A DNA stretch of 64,000 bases from positions 2,852,001 to 2,916,000 of the forward strand of contig NZ_AP014624.1 in NCBI RefSeq assembly GCF_000829375.1. Reading direction: 5' to 3'. Both the position numbers and the translations under genes were made by a program. The notes under the pieces were generated by a model. That model saw only the letters and a list, made by a program, of their open reading frames with translations. It ran no database searches and was not told where the DNA came from. Source of the stretch: Chryseobacterium sp. StRB126 (GTDB taxonomy: Bacteria > Bacteroidota > Bacteroidia > Flavobacteriales > Weeksellaceae). Below, piece by piece: positions 1-9,774 of this stretch (its first letter is position 1; each line of letters starts with the position of its first letter).

Positions 1-891
1 GATACCATAAGCGTAAGAACCTTCTTTATATTTCACTTTACCTGTGGAATACAGCTGTGTAAATTCTTTCTTCAGTAACGTGTTCTGTTGAAGAGCCATG
101 GAAAATCTCAACAGGTCCTCTGCTGTCGAATATCCTCCGCCTGCTGGCGTGCCTTTGGTTACATTGCTATACATATTGTTTTTCCAACACCCTGGTTTTT
201 CCAATAGCATTGTATATCCTATTGCCATATTCGGGATTGCCTCTTCCAAATCATAAGAATCTGTATCCTTCATTTTTGCGGGTTCGAAAATGTAAGTTTT
301 TACATAATCGAAATAACTTAATCCAGATACTTTTTCAATGATCAGTCCTAAAACCATGTATCCCGAATTGCTGTATTGAAAACCTTTCCCAGGAGAAAAT
401 AGTAATTCCTGATGTATGTAAAGCGGCAGATAATCGCTTACCGTTTTAAATTTTTCTTTCGCTAGTTTGTCGTGTTCGGCCCAAAAGTTTCCCATTCCGG
501 AAGTGTGTGTCAATAATTGATGGATGGTAACGGAATCGGCTACTAGTTTATTGGGGAATTCGGGTAAATATTTACCAACTCTGTCATTTAGCGAAATCAT
601 TCCCTTTTCTACCAATTGCATAATGGCTAAACCTGTAAACATTTTATTCATAGAAGCCAAATTAAATTTGGTATTTGCTTTATTGGGGATTTTGTCGGCT
701 ATATTAGCATATCCGAAAGCTTTCTTATAGATTGTTTTATCACCTTTGGCAATCAAAACTACACCATTAAAGTAATTCTCCTTCTCAAGGATATGCAGTT
801 GTTTTCTTATGACAGACAGGTTAACCGATTGTCCGAAAGCTAATGTTCCCCAAAGAATAAATAGTAATCTTACCAGAAAGTATCTTATCAT
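1..891 (-). CDS. Secreted serine hydrolase, beta-lactamase/PBP-like (3' end cut by window edge)
   Basis: Open frame read on the minus strand from ATG at 891 to the window edge; 297 codons are present and no stop is reached. The N-terminus is a signal peptide ending near FGQ (residues 19-21). The class C beta-lactamase/DD-peptidase catalytic signature is intact: SMNK at residues 80-83 (nucleophile Ser80, Lys83) and Tyr-Ser-Asn at 173-175. The family includes periplasmic peptidases, esterases and beta-lactamases, so the substrate cannot be named. The C-terminal KTG-like motif would lie beyond the edge. A second, broken member of the same family lies at 3673-3906. Confidence 0.88.
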   Translation of the reverse strand, partial: MIRYFLVRLLFILWGTLAFGQSVNLSVIRKQLHILEKENYFNGVVLIAKGDKTIYKKAFGYANIADKIPNKANTKFNLASMNKMFTGLAIMQLVEKGMISLNDRVGKYLPEFPNKLVADSVTIHQLLTHTSGMGNFWAEHDKLAKEKFKTVSDYLPLYIHQELLFSPGKGFQYSNSGYMVLGLIIEKVSGLSYFDYVKTYIFEPAKMKDTDSYDLEEAIPNMAIGYTMLLEKPGCWKNNMYSNVTKGTPAGGGYSTAEDLLRFSMALQQNTLLKKEFTQLYSTGKVKYKEGSYAYGI

Positions 892-1187
892 TATAAAAAA
901 ATTATAACAGTTATTCATTATTTATTATTTCCTTTTGTAGTAATTATTGAACAGGAATCATTTAATTTTGCCGATAACCAATTGTTGTATCCATGGGTCT
1001 ATAAATTTTTTTGGTTCATGCCAAATTGCAGTTGCTGTAAATTCTTTACAAGCTGAGGCTAGATCCACACAATATTGATGGGAGTTTATAATAATAATTT
1101 AATTTCATAAACAGGTCTTCTTGTCTTTTGTTCATAAGTACAAAATTATAGATACAAATACCTTGAACATTGTATGAATGTAAACCA

Positions 1188-1994
1188 TTAAATAAAAAGC
1201 CAGAGCATATCTTTTGAAACATTAATATTTTTGAAAAATACGGTAGGAACAACACCTGTTAGTGCTTTGAATTCCCTGTTAAAATGAGGCTGGTCAAAAA
1301 ATAAATTTTCGTGCGATAATGAAATGAATTTTTCATTGGTTTTCAGAGAAGAGGTAACTTGTCTGAAGCGATGTATTCTTTTATACAGAGATGGAGACTT
1401 TCCCGTATATTTAAAAAATACCCTATGGAGATATTGTCTGGATATACCCATTGATTCAGCAATATCATTTAATTTCCATCCTTCTTCAACTTTTTGCAGT
1501 ATGTTTCGAATCGTTTCGAGCTTCGGACTACAAAGTTTGGAGATAAGATAATTTTCTAAAATATTTGCTTGTTCATCTTTGTTATTTATTTTCAATAGAG
1601 CTTGAATCTTAGTTTGGTAATCAGGGTATGGTTTGAAATTCTCCAAATGGTCTGCAGTTGATGATAAAAACACTTTAGGGAAAAAATGAAAAATTGCAAG
1701 GGGTTTGAAATATATTGTAAGTTCATTTCTAGGTTCTTCGTAAGTAACGTTAATGGGCTTGGAAATGTTGTAGAATAGAAATGAATCTATCCTTTTAATA
1801 GTTGATCTCTTTATTGTGATGTTGTTTTTTTCAGGAATTAACTCTGTGTCCTGACAAATTGTTGCAAGGCAGAAATTACTGGGAAATGTCCAATATTGAT
1901 TTGATTTTAGGGTATCAAGCTCAGAAATAAAATAGAACCCCTCAATATATTGGCTTAATAGCTCTGATTTTGGTTTATAAAAAGTGATACTCAT
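1188..1994 (-). CDS. AraC family transcriptional regulator
   Basis: 268 aa. The C-terminal ~90 residues form the double helix-turn-helix of the AraC/XylS family: a first HTH around LNDIAESMGISRQYLHRVF and the usual second part with FDQPHFNREFKALTG near residues 230-248. The N-terminal ~160 residues look like the ligand-sensing domain common in Bacteroidota AraC proteins. It lies between a serine hydrolase on the same strand and an esterase on the opposite strand, so it could regulate either one; this is inference from position only. The effector is unknown. Confidence 0.88.
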   Translation of the reverse strand: MSITFYKPKSELLSQYIEGFYFISELDTLKSNQYWTFPSNFCLATICQDTELIPEKNNITIKRSTIKRIDSFLFYNISKPINVTYEEPRNELTIYFKPLAIFHFFPKVFLSSTADHLENFKPYPDYQTKIQALLKINNKDEQANILENYLISKLCSPKLETIRNILQKVEEGWKLNDIAESMGISRQYLHRVFFKYTGKSPSLYKRIHRFRQVTSSLKTNEKFISLSHENLFFDQPHFNREFKALTGVVPTVFFKNINVSKDMLWLFI

Positions 1995-2488
1995 ACTAAC
2001 TATTACATAATCTCATTTTCTTTTAGAGGATTTTAATATCCCACTTAATCTGTCATTGCGGAAGCTTTTCATTCTCTTTTGTGATCACAATTTCAGTTTC
2101 TGGATAGGATCTTATTTTTTATCTGTAAGGTCCATTCGGTGCTCTATGCAAAGACAACTATAACTAAAAGAAAATTGATTTTCGGTTCATATATCATGTT
2201 TGCATGGAACAATTTAATACGCATTTATATTACAAAAAATATTTTTAGATCAATCATTTAACGATCATATTAACTGTAATTTAAGATCATATTGCCATAC
2301 TCTCTTTTATTATCTCTTTTTGGTTCTGATTGCTTTTTAAATGGAACTGGGAATTTATCACTTATTGATCGTCGAAATATGTGGTTGTGTTTAAACGGTA
2401 AGAGACCGAACAGAATAGAAGTGAATAAGTTTTTCTTTTTTATATTTGTGATATTTTGAATATCAGTAAGATACAAAACATAAAGCCT
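1995..2488. other. Gene-free spacer between divergent genes
   Basis: A 494-bp AT-rich spacer between the AraC regulator (minus) and the esterase (plus). No convincing open frame was found. A short minus-strand stretch at about 2053-2115 reads YPETEIVITKENEKLPQ. This resembles the C-terminal lipocalin-like domain that follows many serine hydrolases and could be a remnant, but it is too short to call. The spacer probably holds both promoters. Confidence 0.4.
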
Positions 2489-3670
2489 ATGATTATAGAC
2501 AATGGAAAAACCTTAGCTTATCAACTTATTTTAATAATTGTGCTGGTGGTATCAAGCATAAATCTAAGCTATTCTCAGGAACCGCTCCCAGCTAGGAAGC
2601 AGATTAGTAAAGTATTCCATTCAAAAGTTTTAAATGAGGAACGTCAGTTTTGGATTTATCTTCCGGAAGGTTATGATAGAGGAGAAAAGCTATATCCGGT
2701 AATTTATCTTTTGGATCCCGACCAGAACTTTGCCTATGTTACCGAAATGGAAAGATTTCTTTCTGATCGATATCGTATGCCTAAATCTATTGTTGTAGGA
2801 ATAGTTAATGCTGATAGGGTGCGTGATTTTACTCCAGTCCACTCCATGACCTTTCATGGAAAATTTGACAATAGTTTGCGTAACACTGGCGGGGCAGAAA
2901 AGTTTTTAAGTTTCTTGAAGCAGGAGGCTATTCCTTTCATTGAATCTAATTTCAGAACAGTACCTTATCGTACACTGGAAGGGCATTCCCTTGGAGGTCT
3001 TTTTTCACTGTACTGTAAGAAAGAGAGCCCTGAGTTATTCCAATCATATATAATCATCAGCCCAGCCATTTATGACGGAAATACTGCAATTTTAACACAA
3101 TTTCGCGAAGCACTACAAAAGAATGTTGATCGTACTAGTTATTTATATCTTTCCATTGGTGATGAGCCTGATGGCCTTACCCCTGTTAAAACATTGAATG
3201 AGAGCCTGAAAAAATATGCGGATAAGAACTTGATATGGGATTTTAAACAATATCACAATGAGGATCATTTTTCCGTGGGGTATCAGAGTATGTATGATGG
3301 TTTAAAATTTATATATTCGAAATGGTTTCTAAATCCTCGTGATGCTTCGAAGGTGAAATCATATTTGGATATAAAAACGCATTTTGATGCTCTTTCGAAG
3401 CTATATGGGTACGAGGTTATCCCAGATGAAGATCTGGTTAATGAGAGTGGATACCAAAGGCTAAATAACAACGATTTTGTTCATGCTATCGAAATTTTCG
3501 CAGAGAATGTAAAAAATAATCCGGAGTCAGCAAATGCTTACGACAGTCTTGGAGAAGCATTTATGAAAAATGGGAATAAACATAATGCGATTGAAAACTA
3601 CGAGAAATCAATAAAACTCAATCCACACAACCAAAATGCTGTACATATGCTGCAGGAGCTCAAAAAGTAG
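2489..3670 (+). CDS. Secreted alpha/beta-hydrolase (IroE/Fes-like esterase) with TPR tail
   Basis: The ATG at 2489 is preferred over an in-frame TTG at 2456, because it gives a cleaner start: a short head, then a hydrophobic signal segment (about residues 9-29). The esterase domain (about 35-300) carries GHSLGG with nucleophile Ser167, a DPDQNF-type oxyanion region and a late His in NEDHFSVGY. This matches the putative esterase family that includes siderophore esterases and antigen 85-like proteins. The last ~65 residues form a tetratricopeptide pair (AYDSLGEAFMKNGN and following). The substrate is unknown. It ends 2 bp before a serine-hydrolase fragment. Confidence 0.85.
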   Translation: MIIDNGKTLAYQLILIIVLVVSSINLSYSQEPLPARKQISKVFHSKVLNEERQFWIYLPEGYDRGEKLYPVIYLLDPDQNFAYVTEMERFLSDRYRMPKSIVVGIVNADRVRDFTPVHSMTFHGKFDNSLRNTGGAEKFLSFLKQEAIPFIESNFRTVPYRTLEGHSLGGLFSLYCKKESPELFQSYIIISPAIYDGNTAILTQFREALQKNVDRTSYLYLSIGDEPDGLTPVKTLNESLKKYADKNLIWDFKQYHNEDHFSVGYQSMYDGLKFIYSKWFLNPRDASKVKSYLDIKTHFDALSKLYGYEVIPDEDLVNESGYQRLNNNDFVHAIEIFAENVKNNPESANAYDSLGEAFMKNGNKHNAIENYEKSIKLNPHNQNAVHMLQELKK

Positions 3671-3672
3671 CT

Positions 3673-3906
3673 TTGAAGAACAGGAAAAAGGATATCATAG
3701 CTATCGTGAAGAAAGATAAAGTTGTGTACTCGAAAGGTTTTGTTTATCGTGACCTTGACCATAAACTTCCGGTAACAGCTAATATTTTATTTGGTATAGG
3801 AAGTAATACCAAAGCTTTTACTTCTGGGTTAATTGGAATATCAGGTACAGAAAATAAATTACTCTGCTCCGCAAAGTCTTCTGACTTTGAGCTGTCAAAA
3901 ACCTAA
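3673..3906 (+). pseudogene. Truncated beta-lactamase-family serine hydrolase remnant
   Basis: A 77-codon frame begins with TTG right after the esterase stop. Its first ~55 residues match the N-terminal part of beta-lactamase-family hydrolases: VKKDKVVYSKGF, then FGIGSNTKAFTSGLIG with the SxxK motif (SNTK). After that the sequence turns into unrelated residues and stops about 20 codons later. There is no signal peptide, YxN or KTG motif, so it cannot be a working enzyme. It looks like the front of a gene lost by deletion; the head may once have been joined to the esterase transcript. Confidence 0.75.
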
Positions 3907-3932
3907 TACAAGAAATAAAAAGAACCTCGCTG

Positions 3933-3964
3933 CCGCACGAATCCTTTCGTGTGGTATTTTTATT
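3933..3964 (+). terminator. Rho-independent terminator
   Basis: Nine-base stem CCGCACGAA (3933-3941) pairs with TTCGTGTGG (3946-3954) with one G-U, loop TCCT, followed by TATTTTTATT. It closes the esterase/remnant transcript. Confidence 0.75.
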
Positions 3965-4092
3965 ATTGATAACGTTTGAGAAGCCCTCCAGCTTTTTTCC
4001 GATTTTATCTTGTAGCAGTTGGAGGATTCTAAAAGTGGCAGTATTTTAATATATTTACAAGATTAATAAATAAACATAATATTTTAAACCAG

Positions 4093-5134
4093 ATGAGTGA
4101 TTTCTTCGGATATGAAAAAATGCCTGATTCTCTGAAAAAAATAAGACTTAATGAAAGTGATTTATCAAAGCTGGATAAATTAAAATGGGTGGTCACTGAA
4201 AAAATCCATGGGGCTAATTTTAGTTTTTCCTATGAAAATAATACACTTCAATATGCTAAAAGGAGAGAATATCTTGCATGGGGAGACGATTTTTTTTGGA
4301 TTTCAGCTTGTTGTTAATGCATTAGAAAGTAAAATAATTAATCTATTTGAACATTTGCATACTGTCATTCCTGGCAGTAAGTATATTGTTTATGGTGAGT
4401 TGTTTGGCGGGAGATATCCCCATCCGGATGTTCCTTCAGTTGAACATTTGCAAGCGATACAAACAGGAGTCTATTATGCTCCGGATATTCATTTTTGCGC
4501 TTTTGATATTGGAGTTGTAAATGACCAGGATATAAAATATTATCTCGATTATGAAACTGCAGTTTCTTATTTTGAGCAGTTTGGTATTCCTTTTATAAAG
4601 CCCTTATTAATTGGAAAATTTAATGAAGCCCTGAATTTCAATACTAGAATAAACTCTCCTATCCCAATACAGCAATTTGGACTTCCTGAACTGGAGCAAA
4701 ATCTCATTGAAGGGGTTGTTATCAAACCTTATAATCTGAAAAATACAGAATTATTATCCAACCGGCCCATCATTAAACTGAAAAACCCGGAATTTGATGA
4801 AGAAGAAAAGTTTCATAAAGCAGAGAAGTGGTCGTTTATTCCGAATATTTCATCAAAAGCAGAAAGTCTTTCTTTTATCATTGATGAATTAAGAAAGCAC
4901 GTATCACGAAACAGACTGGAAAGTGTGATTTCTAAAGTGGGAGCTTTGGATATCAATAATTCCCTCCGTGTTTCTGAAATTAAATCTGAGTTCTTGCAGG
5001 ACATTATTACCGATTTTAATGAAGATAATGGTAATTTGTTGGAAGAATTAACACAGGAAGATCAGAAATGGATTATTGAAAGACTCAATTCGGAAATCCA
5101 AAATATATTATCTGTAGCAGCAGGAGAAAAATAA
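4093..5134 (+). pseudogene. Rnl2-type RNA ligase, frameshifted in a T8 run
   Basis: Two overlapping frames together encode one ~346-aa nucleotidyltransferase. The first (from ATG 4093) holds motif I, EKIHGAN, with adenylated Lys37. The second holds YGELFGG, motif IV EGVVIKP and motif V IKLKNPEF. This order is that of T4 Rnl2-like RNA ligases, which seal nicked or broken RNA using ATP. The switch point is the T8 run at 4290-4297. With T7 the frame reads through as DDFFGFQLV, which is the expected family sequence. It may be a sequencing error, a real inactivating indel or a phase-variable tract. The natural RNA target is unknown. Confidence 0.85.
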
Positions 5135-5152
5135 TTTAAGTACATTAATAAA

Positions 5153-5176
5153 AAACAGAGCTGCCTGGCTCTGTTT
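5153..5176. terminator. Bidirectional terminator
   Basis: Perfect nine-base stem AAACAGAGC (5153-5161) / GCTCTGTTT (5168-5176), A-rich before and T-rich after. It sits between convergent genes (RNA ligase, plus; M28 peptidase, minus) and can serve both. Confidence 0.8.
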
Positions 5177-5192
5177 CTTATTAATATCTGTC

Positions 5193-6365
5193 TTATCTCT
5201 CAATCAAAATGTTTTTAACAAGAGTCTGATCTCCCACTTTTAAAATTCCCATATAGACACCTCTTTCCAAAGTTGAAACATTAATTTTAGTTTCATTATT
5301 CACTTTCAGTAGGGTTCTTCCTGACACATTGGTTATTTCAAAACTGAAATTGGCTGTTTTATCCGGTAATTCAATATTAAGGATGTTATTGGCCGGGTTA
5401 GGGTAGAGCTTTACATTTTCTAATCCATTTTGTGAGGCTGACTTATTCACAGCTAACGTTGTAGAGGCTGTAGCAAAATGCTGCAAAGCTCCCACTGTGG
5501 CCTTTCCAATATTATAAACATACACAGGATCTACATTGGCAAAAGTATCTTTGGAACTGTGTGGAAAAGTACTTCTTATTTTTTCGAAAAAACCGGTGAT
5601 GATTTCACCTTTCTGCTCAAAAGGAATATAATCAGTATCTGCAGCAGGATCTACAGCTGTTTGAAGCGGAGAATAAAGGGCGGTACAGTTTCTGAGCTGT
5701 TGTGTTACCGCAGCTGAAGCCGCATTATTACTGGAAAGACCTCCCTGATCTTCGTCACAGTACACCGTATTATTGTTATTTCCTTTTACACCACCTACCT
5801 GATCAAGGTTAAAGACCAGCTTTATATCCAGTTTACGAATTCCGTTTTGATAGGCTACATTATTAACGTAATGGGAACTTCCAATCAACCCTTGTTCTTC
5901 TCCGGAAAAGTGAATAAACTTAATAGAATACTCTGTAGGTACATTTTGTAATATTCTGGCCGCTTCAAGAATAATAGATGTACCACTTCCATTATCATTA
6001 ACTCCTGGTCCGTTAATGGTGTCAAAGTGCCCACAGATAATCACGTATTTATTAGGATAAAGGGTTCCGGTTTTAGTAATAATCAAATTTTTTGAAGTTA
6101 CCGATCCATAAGTGAAAGGGCTTTCCGTAATCTGGCTGGCCGTATAACCATAAGCAAGATACTTGTTTTTGATCCAGTTTAAGGCATTGGTATTGGCTTG
6201 GGACCCAGTTTTTTTAATCCCAAAACTACCGAAATCCTGGAGATTCGTTGTAATATTGGTTTGGGTTACCATATCAGCCCTGTCCTTATAAGCCTGAATA
6301 AAAGTTTGAGCGCTAATGCTCTGCGCAATTAATGAAGTGCATAAGAGAGTGGTAATTCTTTTCAT
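5193..6365 (-). CDS. Secreted M28 family zinc peptidase with T9SS tail (copy 1)
   Basis: 390 aa with a signal peptide ending ISAQ (residue 20). The M28 aminopeptidase fold is shown by its metal ligands: His113 in CGHFD, Asp124 in NDNGSG, the Glu pair at 156-157 in SGEEQG, Asp188 in LDQVGG and His269 in FPHSSKD. Residues ~318-390 are a type IX sorting domain (LYPNPANN start, GVYMGILK late), so the protein is exported through the Por machinery to the surface or medium. All catalytic positions are present, so it should be active. It is the first of three tandem paralogs, probably for peptide scavenging. Confidence 0.92.
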   Translation of the reverse strand: MKRITTLLCTSLIAQSISAQTFIQAYKDRADMVTQTNITTNLQDFGSFGIKKTGSQANTNALNWIKNKYLAYGYTASQITESPFTYGSVTSKNLIITKTGTLYPNKYVIICGHFDTINGPGVNDNGSGTSIILEAARILQNVPTEYSIKFIHFSGEEQGLIGSSHYVNNVAYQNGIRKLDIKLVFNLDQVGGVKGNNNNTVYCDEDQGGLSSNNAASAAVTQQLRNCTALYSPLQTAVDPAADTDYIPFEQKGEIITGFFEKIRSTFPHSSKDTFANVDPVYVYNIGKATVGALQHFATASTTLAVNKSASQNGLENVKLYPNPANNILNIELPDKTANFSFEITNVSGRTLLKVNNETKINVSTLERGVYMGILKVGDQTLVKNILIER

Positions 6366-6520
6366 ATATTAAATTTTTAAATGGTATTACGAATGTAGCA
6401 AATAAATCACAACGAAGTGTTTAAAATTTTATGGATGCCATAAAATTTATCAGAAAATTTAAAAAATAGTAGAGTAGTACTATTGATGCTGGTTTATGTT
6501 AATATACTAAGCAATAAAAA

Positions 6521-6542
6521 CCCTTTGAAGAAATTCAAAGGG
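6521..6542 (-). terminator. Terminator of M28 copy 2
   Basis: Stem CCCTTTGAA (6521-6529) / TTCAAAGGG (6534-6542) with loop GAAA. On the minus strand it is followed by TTTTTATTG. It lies just downstream of the minus-strand peptidase ending at 6575. Confidence 0.8.
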
Positions 6543-6574
6543 CTAAGTATTTTAATAAATGCTTTTAATAGAAA

Positions 6575-7753
6575 TTATTTGGCTATAATAACCTTCCTTA
6601 CTACAGTCTTATCACCGGTCTTTATAATCCCAACATAAGCACCGTTTTCCAGGCTTGAGATATTAACTTTAGTTTTATTATATGTTTTAAATAAAGAACG
6701 TCCCTCAAAATCAGTGATTTCAAAACTGAAATTCGTTATTTTAGAATCTGGAAATTCAATGCTGATGAAGTCCTTTGCCGGATTAGGGTAGATTTTTATA
6801 GATTCTAAAGGGTTTTTTGAAATAGTTTCCTGCGTTCCTAATGTTTGTGTAGAAGCACCAGCAAAATGTTGTAGTGCTCCTACAGATGCCTTTCCAATCT
6901 TATAAATATACTCCGGATCTGTATTGGCAAAAGTGTCATTAACGGTATGTGGGTAGCTACTTCTGATCCTTTCAAAAAAACCTGTGATAATCTCTCCTCT
7001 TTCTTCGAATGGAATATAATCTGTATTTTCGGCAGGGTCAACAGCAGTCTGAAGAGTGGAATACAATGCCGTGCAATTTCTTAACTCCTGTGTTATGGCA
7101 GCAGAAGCAGCATTATTACCCGGAAGACCTCCCATGTCTTCGTCACAATACACGGTGTTATTATTATTTCCCATTACTCCTCCTACCTGATCCAGGTTGA
7201 AAACCAGTTTAATATCCAGAATACGATTACTTCCTTGATAAACAACATTGTCTACATAATGATAACTGCCTAAAAGCCCTTGCTCTTCTCCGGAGAAATG
7301 AATGAACTTAATGGAATATTCTGTAGGAATTGTTCTTAAAATTCTTGCCGCCTCTAAAATAATAGAGGTTCCACTTCCATTATCATTAACACCTGAACCG
7401 GCAATGCTATCAAAATGTCCACAGATAATTACATATTTATTAGGGTAAACTGTTCCTGTTTTTGTTATGATTAAATTTTTTGAAGTGGTATTCAAATAAG
7501 GAAAAGTATCTTCCGATATTTGGCTGGCTGTATATCCGTAAGAGAGATATTTGTTTTTAATCCAATTGAGTGCGTCAGCATTAGCCTGAGTTCCTGTTTT
7601 TTTTAACCCCAAACTAGCAAATGCCTGCAGATTTGTGATAATATCCGTTTGAGAAACCGCATCAGCTCTGTTTTGATAAGCTTGAATAAAACTTTGTGCG
7701 CTGATACTATGTGAAGCTATAACGATTAATAAAAAAGAAGTGATTTTTTTCAT
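6575..7753 (-). CDS. Secreted M28 family zinc peptidase with T9SS tail (copy 2)
   Basis: 392 aa, the closest relative of copy 1 in the window. The signal peptide ends SISAQ. The ligand motifs are CGHFDS, NDNGSG, SGEEQG, LDQVGG and YPHTVND. The C-terminal sorting domain starts at IYPNPAKDF. Unlike copies 1 and 3, the first metal motif is followed by Ser-Ile-Ala rather than Thr-Ile, a small change next to the active site. It has its own terminator, so it is probably an independent transcript. Confidence 0.92.
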   Translation of the reverse strand: MKKITSFLLIVIASHSISAQSFIQAYQNRADAVSQTDIITNLQAFASLGLKKTGTQANADALNWIKNKYLSYGYTASQISEDTFPYLNTTSKNLIITKTGTVYPNKYVIICGHFDSIAGSGVNDNGSGTSIILEAARILRTIPTEYSIKFIHFSGEEQGLLGSYHYVDNVVYQGSNRILDIKLVFNLDQVGGVMGNNNNTVYCDEDMGGLPGNNAASAAITQELRNCTALYSTLQTAVDPAENTDYIPFEERGEIITGFFERIRSSYPHTVNDTFANTDPEYIYKIGKASVGALQHFAGASTQTLGTQETISKNPLESIKIYPNPAKDFISIEFPDSKITNFSFEITDFEGRSLFKTYNKTKVNISSLENGAYVGIIKTGDKTVVRKVIIAK

Positions 7754-7824
7754 CGTGTGAGTATTATAAGGCTGAATAATGCATTATTATAGGAACTGAG
7801 AAGTTCATCATTATCATATATTGG

Positions 7825-9021
7825 TTATTTTTCAATGATCATCTTCTTAATGATATGATCTTTGGCTGTTTTTATAGAGATCATATATGTTCCATTAATC
7901 AAAGGGGTAGTATCTATTTTGTGTTGATTCTCAGAACGAAGCACTGTATTTCCGGTCATATCGGAAATTTCAATATTGAACTGCTTAATGTTTTGGGGCA
8001 ATTCCACCGTTAACAGATTTTTTGCCGGGTTAGGATAAATATTTACAGTTTCTGATAATCTTTGTCCTGTAGTATCCTGTGCTCCCAGAGTATTATTTGC
8101 AGTAGAAGCAACCGCAAAATGCTGTAATGCTCCTACAGCTGCCTTACCTACATTAAAAACGTAAACAGGATCTATATTGGCAAAAGTATCATTTGTACTG
8201 TGTTCATTTTCACTTCTGATATATTCATAAAAACCGGTAATAGTATAACCTTTCTGTTCAAAAGGGATATAATCCGAATTATATGCGTTAGAAGTAAAAG
8301 TCTGAAGAGGAGAGTAAAGTCCTGTACATACAGCCAATTCCTGAGTTACAGCAGCAGATGCCGCATTATTTCCGGACATTCCACTGATATCTTTTTCACA
8401 AGTAATCGTATTATTATTGTTTCCTAACTGGCCGCCTACCTGATCTATATTGAGAACTAACTTAATATCTAATTTACGTGTAATCCCTTGATAAGCAATA
8501 TTGTCCGCGTAATGATAACTTCCTTTAAGTCCTTGTTCTTCTCCAGAGAAATGAATAAACTTAATAGAGTATTCAGTAGGAACGTCTTTTAATATTCTTG
8601 CTGCTTCTAAAAGGATAGAAGTACCACTGCCATTATCACTAACTCCAGGTCCAACGATGGTGTCATAATGTCCACAGATAATTACAAACTTGTCTGGATA
8701 AACAGTTCCTATTTTAGTAATCACTAAATTTTTAGAACTGATACTATTTCCGTTAAAAGTTGTATAAGTAAAAGGGTCTTCTTCAATCTGGCTGGCCGTA
8801 TATCCATAAGAGGTATACTTGGTCTTCAGCCAGTTCAGCGTATTGGTATTTACAAGGGAACCTGTAGTTTTTACTCCAAGATTTTCAAAATCAGTAAGAT
8901 AGTTCGTGATATTTGTTTGAGAAACCATATCCGCTCTGGTCTTATAGGCCTGAATAAGATTCTGTGCTCCGATATTTTGCAACACTAAGGAGGTAAATAA
9001 AAAAACAGCTATTTTTTTCAT
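7825..9021 (-). CDS. Secreted M28 family zinc peptidase with T9SS tail (copy 3)
   Basis: 398 aa, the most divergent of the trio. The signal peptide ends IGAQ. The motifs are CGHYDT, SDNGSG (Ser in place of the Asn before the ligand Asp), SGEEQG, IDQVGG and ENEHSTND. A short insertion near residue 88 (TFNGNSIS) is absent from the others. The T9SS tail starts at IYPNPAKNL. Only 71 bp separate it from copy 2, so the two may be co-transcribed from the promoter above this gene. Confidence 0.92.
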   Translation of the reverse strand: MKKIAVFLFTSLVLQNIGAQNLIQAYKTRADMVSQTNITNYLTDFENLGVKTTGSLVNTNTLNWLKTKYTSYGYTASQIEEDPFTYTTFNGNSISSKNLVITKIGTVYPDKFVIICGHYDTIVGPGVSDNGSGTSILLEAARILKDVPTEYSIKFIHFSGEEQGLKGSYHYADNIAYQGITRKLDIKLVLNIDQVGGQLGNNNNTITCEKDISGMSGNNAASAAVTQELAVCTGLYSPLQTFTSNAYNSDYIPFEQKGYTITGFYEYIRSENEHSTNDTFANIDPVYVFNVGKAAVGALQHFAVASTANNTLGAQDTTGQRLSETVNIYPNPAKNLLTVELPQNIKQFNIEISDMTGNTVLRSENQHKIDTTPLINGTYMISIKTAKDHIIKKMIIEK

Positions 9022-9309
9022 TTATTCAATTGAATTAATTTTCAGTTGCTAATATAAGAATTAATGGTGGATTTTATTTCGATAATCAATGTTATTCGTC
9101 AGTATTCAACTGTTTTTTTAATAATGCTATAACCTGTGATATTATTTAATCTTAAATTTAATTTTATTTTCATCTAAATATCATTTCAGGCTTATATTTT
9201 ACATGTGGGGGTGAAAAGTATTGATCCCCTGTGAATAAAATGGTGTATAAATAAAAAAATCCCGGATAAAAACCCGGGACTATATTGATAACAAAAATAG
9301 TATTCTACA
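9022..9309. other. Spacer downstream of rplT
   Basis: 288 bp, AT-rich. It holds the rplT terminator at its right end and presumably the promoter of the M28 gene. No open frame, repeat or RNA gene was recognised. Confidence 0.4.
9254..9280 (-). terminator. Terminator of rpmI-rplT
   Basis: Read on the minus strand, TCCCGG pairs with CCGGGA across an eight-base T-rich loop and is followed by seven Ts. It lies 30 bp after the rplT stop. Confidence 0.8.
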
Positions 9310-9654
9310 TTATTTTACTTGATCTACAACAGCTTTGAAAGCTTCAGGGTGATTCATTGCTAAATCTGCTAAAACTTTTCTGTTAAGCTCAATGTTGTTC
9401 TTTTTAAGAGCTCCCATAAATTGAGAGTAAGACATTCCGTGCTCTCTAGTTCCCGCGTTGATACGAGTGATCCAAAGTGCTCTGAAGTTTCTTTTCTTCT
9501 CTTTTCTACCACGGTAAGCATATTGCATTGCTTTTTCTACCGCGTTTTTAGCTACAGTCCAAACGTTCTTTCTTCTACCGAAGAAACCTTTAGCTTGCTT
9601 AAAAATTTTCTTTCTGCGAGCTCTTGAAGCTACCGCATTTACTGATCTTGGCAT
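9310..9654 (-). CDS. rplT: 50S ribosomal protein L20
   Basis: 114 aa, the normal length for bL20. It opens with [22 protein letters not shown] and continues with [18 protein letters not shown], the conserved rRNA-binding segments. It is a 23S rRNA-binding protein needed for early 50S assembly. It follows rpmI by 120 bp on the same strand. In many bacteria infC and thrS lie directly upstream of this pair, but here they are about 12 kb away. Confidence 0.98.
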   Translation of the reverse strand: MPRSVNAVASRARRKKIFKQAKGFFGRRKNVWTVAKNAVEKAMQYAYRGRKEKKRNFRALWITRINAGTREHGMSYSQFMGALKKNNIELNRKVLADLAMNHPEAFKAVVDQVK

Positions 9655-9774
9655 AATTTAAATTGTTTTTTTGAAAAGGGCGGCAACTGATGTTACTCTT
9701 ATTTGCACCGTTTCAGGGTTAAAATTTTGAATTTGTTTTTGAATTCTTATAAACCGAATATAGATTTATAAAAA

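Noticed and set aside
4208..4317. Independent short gene overlapping the start of the RNA ligase
   Set aside because: It is the tail of the ligase frame before the T8 shift; the continued catalytic motifs show one gene.
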